Below are positions 8,025 through 15,417 of a stretch of 61,384 nt of DNA, piece by piece. Origin of the DNA: Xanthobacteraceae bacterium (GTDB taxonomy: Bacteria; Pseudomonadota; Alphaproteobacteria; Rhizobiales; Xanthobacteraceae); the NCBI GenBank assembly GCA_031291445.1, contig JARLJA010000009.1, positions 1 through 61,384 of the forward strand. The letters are read 5' to 3'. A program made the position numbers and the translations under genes. Below the pieces are notes generated by a model. The model saw only the letters and a list, made by a program, of their open reading frames with translations. It was not told where the DNA came from and ran no database searches. Positions within the stretch are counted from its first letter, which is position 1. Each line of letters starts with the position of its first letter.

Positions 8025-8752
8025 GCGAACCGGTCATCGAAGCGGTGAATGTCGCGAAAGTCCTCGGCAGCGGGGCCGAGGCGGTTGCGGCGCTCAGGGG
8101 GGTGAGCCTGGCGGTCAGCTGCGGTGAACTGACGCTGCTGATGGGGCCGTCCGGCAGCGGCAAGACCACATTGCTGTCCATCCTCGGATGCATGCTGACG
8201 CCGACGGAGGGGACAGTTCGGGTCTGCGGCCAATCGACCGACGGAGCCGGGCCCGAGGACCTGGCCCTGCTCAGGCGGGAGCATGTCGGCTTCGTCTTTC
8301 AATCGTTTCATCTGTTTCCGACGCTGTCGGCCGCCGACAACGTCCGGCTGGCGCTGGATGTGCGCGGGGAGCCCTCCCGAAGCGCGAAGGCCAGGTCGCG
8401 CGAGGCGCTAGCCAGGGTCGGTCTGTCGCACAAGATATCGGCCTTTCCGCGCGAGCTCAGCGGCGGCGAGCAGCAGCGGGTCGCGATCGCCCGCGCCATC
8501 GTCGGAAACCCGTCGATCATTCTCGCCGACGAGCCGACGGCCGCGCTGGATGGCGAGAACGGCCAGGCGATCATGAAGATCCTCGCCGGAATTTCCAGGG
8601 AACAGGGGCGCGGGGTGCTGATCGTGACCCACGATCCGCGTCTTCTGCCGTTCGCGGATCGGATCGTCCATATCGAAGACGGCCGGCTGGTCGGCGAGGA
8701 GCGCGGCGCGGCCGGGCCGGACATGAACTCACGCAAATCCTACCGAGGATGA
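8021..8752 (+). CDS. DevA-like ABC transporter ATP-binding protein
   Basis: 243 residues overlapping the permease by ATGA. Walker A GPSGSGKTT (about 42-50), Q-loop FQSFHLFPTL, signature LSGGEQQR, Walker B IILADEPTAALD and switch His in THD are all present. It belongs to the LolD/MacB/DevA group that drives export through FtsX-like permeases. Translational coupling at both ends confirms it belongs with the permease and HlyD-like adaptor. Confidence 0.92.
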   Translation: MSEPVIEAVNVAKVLGSGAEAVAALRGVSLAVSCGELTLLMGPSGSGKTTLLSILGCMLTPTEGTVRVCGQSTDGAGPEDLALLRREHVGFVFQSFHLFPTLSAADNVRLALDVRGEPSRSAKARSREALARVGLSHKISAFPRELSGGEQQRVAIARAIVGNPSIILADEPTAALDGENGQAIMKILAGISREQGRGVLIVTHDPRLLPFADRIVHIEDGRLVGEERGAAGPDMNSRKSYRG

Positions 8753-9820
8753 ATGCCGATGTCGAAATGCTCGAAAGCCTTCATGTTCGCCCCGGGGCTG
8801 ATGGTGGTCGCCGGGGTCGTCATGGCGTTTGCAACGACGGCGCGCGTCGAGCCGGTCCAAGGCGACATCCCGGCCGCTGCGTCGAAGAGCAGGCAATGGC
8901 AGGCGGTCGCTCCCGGCCGCGTCGAACCACGCTCCGGCCAGATCAGGGTCACGGCGGCGGGCGTCTCGCTGGTCGACAAGGTGCTGGTCAAGGCCAACGA
9001 CACGGTGTTTGCCGGCGAGCCGCTGATCCATTTCACCGACACTGAGCTCACGGCGCGGCTGGCCGCCGCGGAGGTTGAGGTCGCCGTGCGCAAGCGCGCG
9101 CGGGACGAACAGCCGGCAGCCGACAAGGCGGAGAACCGATACCGGGCCAGCGATGCCGCAGCCGATGCCGAACGAGCCGTCTATGACGCCCGAGCGGCGG
9201 TCGATCTGGCCGCCGCCAAGAGGCGGGCGAGCGGCGACGCCCAGCCCGATGCCGGCCTGACCGCTGCCCGCGCGGCTTTGGCGCGGGCCCGCGATCAGCT
9301 TGCGAGGCGCCAGGAGGAGCTTCACAGGCTCGAGACCAACGATCTGTTGCCGGATGCCCTGGAGAGCGAACTCGGTTTCGCCCGCGCCGACTACACCGCG
9401 GCGTGGGTTGCTCTCGACAAGGCGACGATCCGTGCTCCCATCGACGGCACGGTTCTCCAAGTCTATGTCAGGGCCGGTGAATTGTCGTCGATGGCTTCGC
9501 CGCAACCGCTGGTGCTGGTCGGGGATCTTTCAGCCTTGCGCGTGCGCGCCGAACTCGACGAGCGCGACCTCGGGTCGATCAAGCTTGGCCAAGCGGTCTC
9601 GGTACGCGCGGCCGCGTTCCCCGGGCGCGAGTTCGAGGGAAGCGTCTCGTCCATCGCGCCGCTGGTCGAGCCCGGACGCCTCGAAGCGGGTGGAACGCAC
9701 AGTCAGTCCGACCTCGACGTGGTGGAGGTGGTGGTGGAGCTGGCACGGCCGGGCCCGCTCGTGGTGGGCATGAAGGCCGATGTCTACTTCCGTCCGGAGT
9801 CCGCGACCGAGATGCGGTGA
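8753..9820 (+). CDS. DevB-like HlyD-family membrane fusion protein
   Basis: 355 residues; the ATG begins right after the ATPase stop, with GAGG nearby. A second ATG lies six bases on. One N-terminal membrane anchor (about 10-30) is followed by the biotinyl-lipoyl-like half (VAPGRVEP, VKANDTVFAGEPLIHF). A long Ala-Arg-rich coiled coil spans about 100-210, and a returning barrel follows (KATIRAPIDGTVLQVYVRAGE). This is the adaptor that spans the periplasm in tripartite export. It is the last gene of the acyltransferase-exporter operon; no outer-membrane partner is in the window. Confidence 0.87.
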   Translation: MPMSKCSKAFMFAPGLMVVAGVVMAFATTARVEPVQGDIPAAASKSRQWQAVAPGRVEPRSGQIRVTAAGVSLVDKVLVKANDTVFAGEPLIHFTDTELTARLAAAEVEVAVRKRARDEQPAADKAENRYRASDAAADAERAVYDARAAVDLAAAKRRASGDAQPDAGLTAARAALARARDQLARRQEELHRLETNDLLPDALESELGFARADYTAAWVALDKATIRAPIDGTVLQVYVRAGELSSMASPQPLVLVGDLSALRVRAELDERDLGSIKLGQAVSVRAAAFPGREFEGSVSSIAPLVEPGRLEAGGTHSQSDLDVVEVVVELARPGPLVVGMKADVYFRPESATEMR

Positions 9821-9831
9821 GGCAGGTCGGT

Positions 9832-9996
9832 TCAGATCCGTCCAAGCAGCAGAAGAACGACAAGGATGACCAGGACCACGCCGAGAATACCCATGCCGCC
9901 ATGGCCAAAGCCGTAGCCATAGCCGCCGAACCGGCCGCTGAAGCCACCGAGCAGGAAGATGACGAGAATGATGATGAGGATGAGTCCGAGTGACAT
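9832..9996 (-). CDS. DUF3309-type small membrane protein
   Basis: 54 residues. It starts MSLGLILIIILVIFLLGG, has a glycine-rich turn (FGGYGYGFGHGG), and ends in a second helix with LLLLGRI. This matches DUF3309, whose members start MSLGTI and end LLLGR. A sister copy lies at 49864-50028 with the same length and ends. AGGAG precedes the ATG. Role unknown. Confidence 0.8.
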   Translation of the reverse strand: MSLGLILIIILVIFLLGGFSGRFGGYGYGFGHGGMGILGVVLVILVVLLLLGRI

Positions 9997-10106
9997 GATC
10001 GCTCCTGTTGCAAAACGCGAATGAGTGTCGATCGTTCTGACGCTGTAAGACCGCGGTTACCAAAACCCGGGGCCGGGCGTCTTGTGGCGTCACTTGATAT
10101 GTCCGG

Positions 10107-10256
10107 CTACTTGTTCTCGATGGATACTCCGCCTTTGCCGATTTCAATTTCGATGCCGGCCGGCTTTTGCCGTTCCTGATAGAATTTGTAGCCCAGGACC
10201 GCGACGGCAACGACAAGCGCGCCAATGACGAAGTAGAGAACGTTTCGATTGTTCAT
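10107..10256 (-). CDS. Small single-span membrane protein under a FixJ-type promoter
   Basis: 49 residues, MNNRNVLYFVIGALVVAVAV then KFYQERQKP and a short glycine-rich C-terminus. One membrane helix lies near residues 6-22 with a small exposed tail. ATG 10256 has GAAGG upstream. Longer in-frame starts at 10271 or 10346 would translate a tandem DNA repeat (10270-10311) and lack good sites, so I prefer the short form. A FixJ-type element lies about 195 bases upstream. Proteins of this type are, as I recall, common in Bradyrhizobium; function unknown. Confidence 0.7.
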   Translation of the reverse strand: MNNRNVLYFVIGALVVAVAVLGYKFYQERQKPAGIEIEIGKGGVSIENK

Positions 10257-10269
10257 CGCTGGCGCCTTC

Positions 10270-10311
10270 ATGTCTTGCCGAAGATCAATCATGTCTTGCC
10301 GGAGATCAATC
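10270..10311. repeat. Two tandem 21-bp repeats with FixK-like half-palindromes
   Basis: Two copies of a 21-bp unit (10270-10290, 10291-10311) differ at one base. Each contains TTGC-N6-TCAA (10275-10288 and 10296-10309), a one-base variant of TTGA-N6-TCAA. The two sites lie exactly 21 bp apart, two helical turns. They are in the leader of the small membrane protein gene at 10107-10256 on the minus strand. Confidence 0.7.
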
Positions 10312-10421
10312 GCTGCGATCGTCCCTCCCGAAGGAAGCTGGCCCAATGCAGCTTATACCGCCGATCGCCTTCACGCCATGAAATAAGCCGCGGGCGACCG
10401 AACTCATGAACTTCGGAAACC

Positions 10422-10461
10422 GGCTACCGGCCGTCGCGGCGGCCCGACGCTCGGAAACTAC
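10422..10461 (-). promoter_or_regulatory. FixJ-type promoter element A
   Basis: GTAGTTTCCGA on the minus strand at 10451-10461, with a weak -10-like TAGCC about 24 bases downstream. The element overlaps the stop codon of the gene at 10458-10817 and reads toward the small membrane protein at 10107-10256, leaving a leader of about 160 bases. Confidence 0.7.
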
Positions 10462-10817
10462 ACTTCCCCGTCACCCGAGAGCGACGTCGCGCGAGCGGGA
10501 TTCGATTGGTCAAAATGAGGCCCGGGACGAAAGGATGCCGGATGCCAGACCGGCGGCTCGTTGAGCTGCAGAATTCCATAGCCGAGGTGATGGTGCATGG
10601 CACATGCGATGAGCCTGGCAAATATTCCCGGATTTTCCTCGAAGTTCACCTGCCAGACGTTCTCGGCAAGCCGCAATACGCCTTCTTGCTCTCCCAGCGG
10701 TGCGAGCATTGGCTCCGCTGCGACGCTCATTGCCTTGAGGAAGGCGAGCCAATCGGGATGATCCTCCGCGGCCTCGGCCTTTTCGGGCATGTTGATCACG
10801 ACGATGGCGCTGTGCAT
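10458..10817 (-). CDS. Conserved hypothetical protein
   Basis: 119 residues, MHSAIVVINMPEKAEAAEDH at the start. Then come a helical segment with PMLAPLGEQEGVL and a region CAMHHHLGYGILQL. It has no membrane segment and no motif I can assign. The start at 10817 has GAGG upstream; an upstream in-frame start at 10874 would add a basic, unlikely leader. A perfect FNR/FixK-type box lies about 104 bases upstream. The three adjacent His could bind metal or simply be structural. Confidence 0.6.
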   Translation of the reverse strand: MHSAIVVINMPEKAEAAEDHPDWLAFLKAMSVAAEPMLAPLGEQEGVLRLAENVWQVNFEENPGIFARLIACAMHHHLGYGILQLNEPPVWHPASFRPGPHFDQSNPARATSLSGDGEV

Positions 10818-10920
10818 GTGAATTGACCTCTTCCTCGGGGCTGCAAGATGCGGGGAGTTTTTCTGAAGAATCAATCTGAAAGCGCCTGGTTGGGTTTTTT
10901 CACCCTGAAGTCAATCGAGC

Positions 10921-10934
10921 TTGAGGTAAATCAA
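10921..10934. promoter_or_regulatory. FixK/FNR-type box
   Basis: TTGAGGTAAATCAA is a perfect TTGA-N6-TCAA site between divergent genes. Rightward, a start near 10969 would have GATAGT or TTTATC as -10 region, leading toward the Spy-like gene at 11246. Leftward, a start near 10886 would serve the gene at 10458-10817. Which direction is used is not clear. Confidence 0.75.
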
Positions 10935-11245
10935 GACCGCCAGGGCGGGCGAAGATAGTTTTTATCCTGTTGTCCAATCTGCGGGAAAAAGGCCGAAAGC
11001 AACAACAAGAAAAGGGACTGGCATGTCGAGGAGCAAAGCAACCGTTCGATATGCCTGCCTTTCGAGCCAAAGGACGGCGCCGTCGACACTCGTTTCGACG
11101 AAGGCGTTCAGCATCTCGGGATCAGGAATCCCGCGAGAACCGCCAAGACAATCGATACCAAGGCGGGTGCCGTACCCGGCAAGGCCATTTGATCCCGAGC
11201 GATCCCGCGCCTTGAGTTTTTCCTCTTTGAGCTGAGGGCATTGCC
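10935..11245. other. Intergenic region, no convincing gene
   Basis: 311 bases after the FNR-type box. Two short open frames start at 10970 and 11023, but they lack a family match and have basic, Ser/Pro-rich composition unlike real proteins here. It probably serves as the leader of the gene at 11246. Confidence 0.5.
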
Positions 11246-12856
11246 ATGTCGAAATTGAGTATCAGCATTGCCGTGGTTGTGCTCGCGACCGCGCTGTCGG
11301 CCACGGCCTACGCCGCACAGAAGGGCGGTGGCGGCGGTCACGGTGGCGGAGGCGGGCATCCTGGTGGCGGCGGCGGCCACCCCGGTGGTGGTGGCGCGCA
11401 TTTCGGCGGTGGCGGCGCCCATTTCGGAGGCGGCGGCGGCCGCGGTGGTGGCGGTGGTGCACATGTCAGCGCCCGACCGGCCGGGCCCTCATTTTCCCGC
11501 CCGCGCGGCGGCGGCAACGTCGGTGCACCGAACATCCGGAACTATGGCGGAAATCGCGGCTACGAGGGCAACACTGGCAATCGCTCCGCGGTCACCGGCA
11601 ACCCAGCCCAGGCCGCACGATTCAACGTCAAGCTCGACCACAACGTCAAGGCCAACACGGTGCGCGAAACATTGCGCTCCCGCGAGGTCACCGGCGCCTT
11701 GCACGATACGCGCTCATTGCGCGATCCGCGCACCCGCGCCCGCCTCACCTCGACCGCGGCGACGGCGGGATGGCACAACGGGCGCGACGGCGGTCGCGGC
11801 TGGTGGCGACATGCCAATGGCGGATACGGCTGGGTCGGCCCGCTGTACTGGCCGTTCGCCTACAACGACATGTACGACTACGCGATGTGGGGCAACGGCT
11901 ACGACGACTCGTTCTGGGGCTATGGCTACGACGACATCTACACCGGCCTGTTCGCGCCCTATGGCTACGACGACCTGATCGGCTACCTGCCGCAATCCGC
12001 CGGCGCGAACCCGCGCGGCGCGGCGGCGGCGCCTGCTGCCGCGGCGCAGGGCGGCCCGGTCGACCAGGTGGCGCAGATGTGCGGCCAGGACAGCAACGAC
12101 ATCGCCGGCCTTCCGGTCGATCAATTCCGGCAGGCGATCAACCCGACCCCGGCCCAAAGCGCCGCGCTCGACGATCTCACCGCTGCCTCGCTCAAGGCGG
12201 CGCAGAACATCAAGGCCGCCTGCCCGGCCGACATCGCGCTGACCGCGCCGAACCGGCTCGCGGCGATGCAACAACGCATCGAGGCGATGATCGCGGCGGT
12301 GGCGATCGTGCAGCCCGCGCTGGACACGTTCTATGGCTTGCTGAGCGACGAGCAGAAGGCGCGGCTGGCGGCGCTTGCCAACGACCAGCTCAAGAGCCTG
12401 AACACCAGTGCCGACAACGCCAACGCGCCGCCGCAGCCGAAATGCGGCGCCGCGCAGCCGGGGGTAACGGACTGGCCGACCGCCGATATCGAACAGGCGG
12501 TTCACCCGACCGATGCGCAGCGCGCCAGCCTGGCGGCGCTGCAGACCGCGGCCGCCGCCGCGGCCGACCAGCTCAAGGCCTCGTGCGCGGCCGACAATCC
12601 GCTCACGCCGCCGGCGCGGTTCGCAGCGGTCGGCAAACGGCTCGAATCGATGCTGCAGGCGGTGAAGACCGTGCGGACGGCGCTCAACGACTTCTACGGG
12701 TCGCTGAGCGACGAGCAGAAGGCGCGGTTCGAGGCGATCGGTCCGAAGCGCACCGCCCAGGTCGAGTCCCTGGACGTGACGCACACTCCGGCCCGCCGGC
12801 GCGGCGGCGACGCGGTCGGCCAGATCATTCGCCGGCTGATGTCGTTCCCGTTCTGA
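11246..12856 (+). CDS. Secreted protein with Gly/His-rich region and two Spy/CpxP-like repeats
   Basis: 536 residues. A signal peptide (about 1-23, ending AYAA) is followed by a Gly-rich region with repeats of GGGGHPGGG and GGAHFGG (about 26-70). A Tyr/Trp/Asp-rich segment (WGNGYDDSFWGYGYDD) follows at about 200-235. The C-terminal half holds two homologous helical domains of about 105 residues. Each starts with a Cys (MCGQDS, KCGAAQP), contains P-T-x-A-Q and a Cys-Ala-Ala/Pro-Ala-Asp turn, and ends LSDEQKAR. The LSDEQKARF-type motif is the Spy/CpxP LTXXQ signature, so a periplasmic chaperone or metal-stress role is plausible. The repeat pair shows internal duplication. Confidence 0.8.
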   Translation: MSKLSISIAVVVLATALSATAYAAQKGGGGGHGGGGGHPGGGGGHPGGGGAHFGGGGAHFGGGGGRGGGGGAHVSARPAGPSFSRPRGGGNVGAPNIRNYGGNRGYEGNTGNRSAVTGNPAQAARFNVKLDHNVKANTVRETLRSREVTGALHDTRSLRDPRTRARLTSTAATAGWHNGRDGGRGWWRHANGGYGWVGPLYWPFAYNDMYDYAMWGNGYDDSFWGYGYDDIYTGLFAPYGYDDLIGYLPQSAGANPRGAAAAPAAAAQGGPVDQVAQMCGQDSNDIAGLPVDQFRQAINPTPAQSAALDDLTAASLKAAQNIKAACPADIALTAPNRLAAMQQRIEAMIAAVAIVQPALDTFYGLLSDEQKARLAALANDQLKSLNTSADNANAPPQPKCGAAQPGVTDWPTADIEQAVHPTDAQRASLAALQTAAAAAADQLKASCAADNPLTPPARFAAVGKRLESMLQAVKTVRTALNDFYGSLSDEQKARFEAIGPKRTAQVESLDVTHTPARRRGGDAVGQIIRRLMSFPF

Positions 12857-13037
12857 GTTGCAAACCGAGCTGGAGCGGCGCAGGATCTTTCTCGAGGTCG
12901 GCGGCGCATGGAAAGCCAGGAAAGGCCTTGAAAATGTCGTCAGCAGGTCGCGTCGCTCCGGCAAGATGCCCAGGCGGTTCATCTCGGACACGCTCACGGA
13001 CGAATGTCTCGTTGCAACAGTTTCGCGGGAGGGTTTC

Positions 13038-13739
13038 ATGATCAAGTCGGAGCAACCTTCCTTCGATATGAAGACATTCTTCGCTCGCACCGGCGAAGGC
13101 AGATCAATTCGAAAATTCGAGAAGAGCGACATCATTTTTTCGCAGGGCGATCCCGCCGACGCGGTTTTCTATGTTCAGACAGGACGGGTGAAGCTCACCG
13201 TCACGTCCGAGCAAGGCAAGGAAGCGGTCGTCGGGATACTGGAAGCCGGAGAGTTTCTCGGTGAGGGATGCCTGAGCGGGGAGACGGTGCGCCTGGCGAC
13301 GTCGATTTCCTTCGGCGACAGCGTCATCACCTCGATCACAAAGACCGCGATGCGCGCGGCGCTGAAGAACACCCCCCAGTTCTCCGAGCTGTTTCTGAAA
13401 AGCATCCTGACCCGCAAGGCTCGCGTGGAGCAGGACCTGATCGACCAGCTGTTCAATTCGAGCGAGAAGCGGCTGGCTCGCCTGCTCCTGCTTCTCGCGC
13501 ATTTCGGCAAGGACGGCAGCCCGGAGCCGGTCGACATCGAGATCAATCAGGAAACCCTCGCGGAAATGATCGGAACAACCCGATCGCGGGTCAGCTTCTT
13601 CATGAACAAGTTTCGCAAGCAAGGCTTCATCAGCTACAACGGGAAAATTCACGTCCACAAGTCGCTGCTGAACAACCTGTTGCATGAAGTGCCCGCGCTC
13701 AGGATCGACGACAGTCGCGATCACGGCAGCTCGACTTAG
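13038..13739 (+). CDS. Crp/Fnr family transcriptional regulator
   Basis: 233 residues. The N-terminal cyclic-nucleotide-binding-type beta roll covers about 25-130 (FSQGDPADAVFYVQTGRVKL, GEGCLSG), then comes the long dimer helix (EQDLIDQLFNSSEKRLARLL). The C-terminal winged helix-turn-helix has ETLAEMIGTTRSRVSFFMNK. No FNR-type cysteine cluster is visible, so it is not an oxygen sensor of the FNR kind. The recognition helix (TTRSRVSFF) differs from the E-x-x-SR of FNR/FixK, so it probably does not bind TTGA-N6-TCAA. ATG 13038 follows GGGAGGG. A truncated homologue lies at 36059-36520 with almost the same HTH. Confidence 0.88.
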   Translation: MIKSEQPSFDMKTFFARTGEGRSIRKFEKSDIIFSQGDPADAVFYVQTGRVKLTVTSEQGKEAVVGILEAGEFLGEGCLSGETVRLATSISFGDSVITSITKTAMRAALKNTPQFSELFLKSILTRKARVEQDLIDQLFNSSEKRLARLLLLLAHFGKDGSPEPVDIEINQETLAEMIGTTRSRVSFFMNKFRKQGFISYNGKIHVHKSLLNNLLHEVPALRIDDSRDHGSST

Positions 13740-13820
13740 CACGCCGCGCGATATCGTCCTTTGTGGCGTCTGGCCCAAGGGAGCCCGACGGTTACGGCGA
13801 TGCTGGAGCCGGGACACTAG

Positions 13821-13860
13821 GTAGTTTCCGACCCTGACGGCAGCGCAGCTGTTCCCTTAG
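13821..13860 (+). promoter_or_regulatory. FixJ-type promoter element B
   Basis: CTAGGTAGTTTCCGA with the core at 13821-13831, then 24 bases, then CTTAG (13856-13860). Predicted start about 13867, roughly 50 bases before GTG 13917. Confidence 0.78.
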
Positions 13861-13916
13861 GATGAAATGGCGGCCGATCAGACTGTATCGTGCCTGTCGA
13901 AACGGAGACCCTCGCC

Positions 13917-14420
13917 GTGGCCACGCGGACGCCTGCCAGACCCGGTTCCGCCCTCAGATCCGAGTTCGACGGCTTTCTGTTCGCCTCGATCGGCGAGGAC
14001 GGCAACGGGATGCCGGTCAGCGTGCTGTCGGGGCTGGCACGGCTGAACCTCGATCCATGGCAGGAAGCCGCGCAGCTCTGCGCATTGCCGGGCAACCGCG
14101 CCGTCGACAGGCTGGCCGCACAGATTTCAACCCTGCCGGGCAAGATGTGGACCCACCCCGAAGCCCACGCGGCCGCAACGCGCCTGATCGGCTTGCTGCC
14201 GTCCACGTTTACCGCCCGTGCCGATACTGGCCAGCCGGCGCACCGCCTCATGGCGACGATCCCGTTCCGGCCGTGGTGGATCTTCGTCGCGCTGGTGTCC
14301 CTGGTGGTCGGCTCCCAAATGATCGTCGCCCACCGGATGTCGCCGCCGGCGGACCACGCGGACACGACTCCGGCCGGGGCGACGTCGCCGCTGCGTCCGC
14401 CGATGGATTCCGACCGATAA
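13917..14420 (+). CDS. Single-span membrane protein of unknown function under FixJ-type promoter
   Basis: 167 residues from GTG 13917, which has GGAGA eight bases upstream; GTG 13890 would add nine residues. The N-terminal domain (about 10-100) has the conserved-looking FDGFLFASIGEDGNGMPVSV and the segment LNLDPWQEAAQLCALPG. One membrane helix lies near 120-140 (WWIFVALVSLVVGS), and the tail is polar. Similar proteins with DPWQEAA and a C-terminal helix are, as I recall, frequent in Bradyrhizobium and have no known role. It precedes a PRC-barrel gene by 57 bases and is probably co-transcribed from element B. Confidence 0.7.
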   Translation: MATRTPARPGSALRSEFDGFLFASIGEDGNGMPVSVLSGLARLNLDPWQEAAQLCALPGNRAVDRLAAQISTLPGKMWTHPEAHAAATRLIGLLPSTFTARADTGQPAHRLMATIPFRPWWIFVALVSLVVGSQMIVAHRMSPPADHADTTPAGATSPLRPPMDSDR

Positions 14421-14477
14421 CCGCGCACGCAACGTCTCGCCTCGTATCTGGAGACGTCAACACCGGAGGTCATCTCC

Positions 14478-15275
14478 ATGCTGCGAAACACGTCGACCCT
14501 GCACGGCTACGGCATCGCCGCCAGCGATGGCCGTCTCGGCGTCATCACCGACCTGCTGTTCGAAGACACCAGTTGGCTGCTGCGCTGGCTGGTCGTCGAC
14601 ACCGGACACTGGCTTTCCGGCCGCAAGGTCCTGCTTCCGGTCACGGTGCTGGGACATCTCGACCCCGAGAAGCGCGAGTTGTCCGTCCGGATGACCATGG
14701 ACGCGGTCAGGCACAGCCCCGACGTCGACACCGAGCGGCCGGTGTCGCGACAGATCGAGACCGGTCTCTACGATTTCTATGGCTGGAGGCCCTACTGGAA
14801 TCCGGGGCTGTTCATGGATGGCCTTGGTTACGGCTACGGCGGCGGCGCGACGCTGCCGCTGCCCGTGGCGGGATCGGCCCGGCTCGAGGACGACGTTGTC
14901 GCGGCCGCGCGCGATCGCGACGATCCGCACCTGCGCAGCGTCGCCGCTGTCACCGGCTACCACATTCACGCCAGCGACGGCGAGATAGGCCACCTGGCGG
15001 ACTTTCTCATCGAGGACGCGGACTGGAGCATCCACTATCTGGTCGTCGACACCCGGAACTGGTGGCCGGGAAACAAGGTCCTGATCTCGCCACGCTCGGT
15101 CCGCAGCGTCGACTGGGAGGACAGGTCCGTCAACCTCACGGTCGACCGGCAGGCGGTGAAGTCGAGCCCTGCCTATGACCCCTCGATGACGGTCGACCGC
15201 GCCTATGAGCGCCGCCTGCACGGCTACTACAGCGACATCGACGCCGGCGACTCCAGGCAGCTGCCGCTATTCTGA
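14478..15275 (+). CDS. PRC-barrel domain protein (two barrels)
   Basis: 265 residues with two PRC-barrel-like repeats (about 5-75 and 160-230). Each has a GxxIxASDG-x-LGxITDLLFED-type start (YGIAASDGRLG, YHIHASDGEIG) and a W-x-LRWLVVDT or IHYLVVDT strand followed by K-V-L. A Tyr/Gly-rich linker joins them. PRC barrels occur in photosynthetic reaction-centre H subunit, RimM and stress proteins and often bind proteins or RNA. GGAGG precedes the ATG. Possibly co-transcribed with the membrane protein upstream from element B. The exact role is unknown. Confidence 0.85.
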   Translation: MLRNTSTLHGYGIAASDGRLGVITDLLFEDTSWLLRWLVVDTGHWLSGRKVLLPVTVLGHLDPEKRELSVRMTMDAVRHSPDVDTERPVSRQIETGLYDFYGWRPYWNPGLFMDGLGYGYGGGATLPLPVAGSARLEDDVVAAARDRDDPHLRSVAAVTGYHIHASDGEIGHLADFLIEDADWSIHYLVVDTRNWWPGNKVLISPRSVRSVDWEDRSVNLTVDRQAVKSSPAYDPSMTVDRAYERRLHGYYSDIDAGDSRQLPLF

Positions 15276-15341
15276 CGCCTCTCGGGACACATTCGTGCGC
15301 GAACGGCGCTCGTCTCAGGGCGCGCGGCGCGCGCCGCCTGA

Positions 15342-15381
15342 GTAGTTTCCGAGCCTGACACCCCCGCGCGACAGTCCTTAG
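15342..15381 (+). promoter_or_regulatory. FixJ-type promoter element C
   Basis: GTAGTTTCCGA at 15342-15352, 24 bases, then CTTAG (15377-15381). Predicted start near 15388, 30 bases before the alcohol dehydrogenase ATG. It could drive the whole run from 15418 to 24794. Confidence 0.82.
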
Positions 15382-15417
15382 CTTGAGCCTCGGGGCCGCA
15401 CCCGAAGGGAACTCAGC

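Noticed and set aside
10970-11235. Short plus-strand frames after the FNR-type box
   Set aside because: No family match and Arg/Ser-rich composition. The region is more likely a leader.
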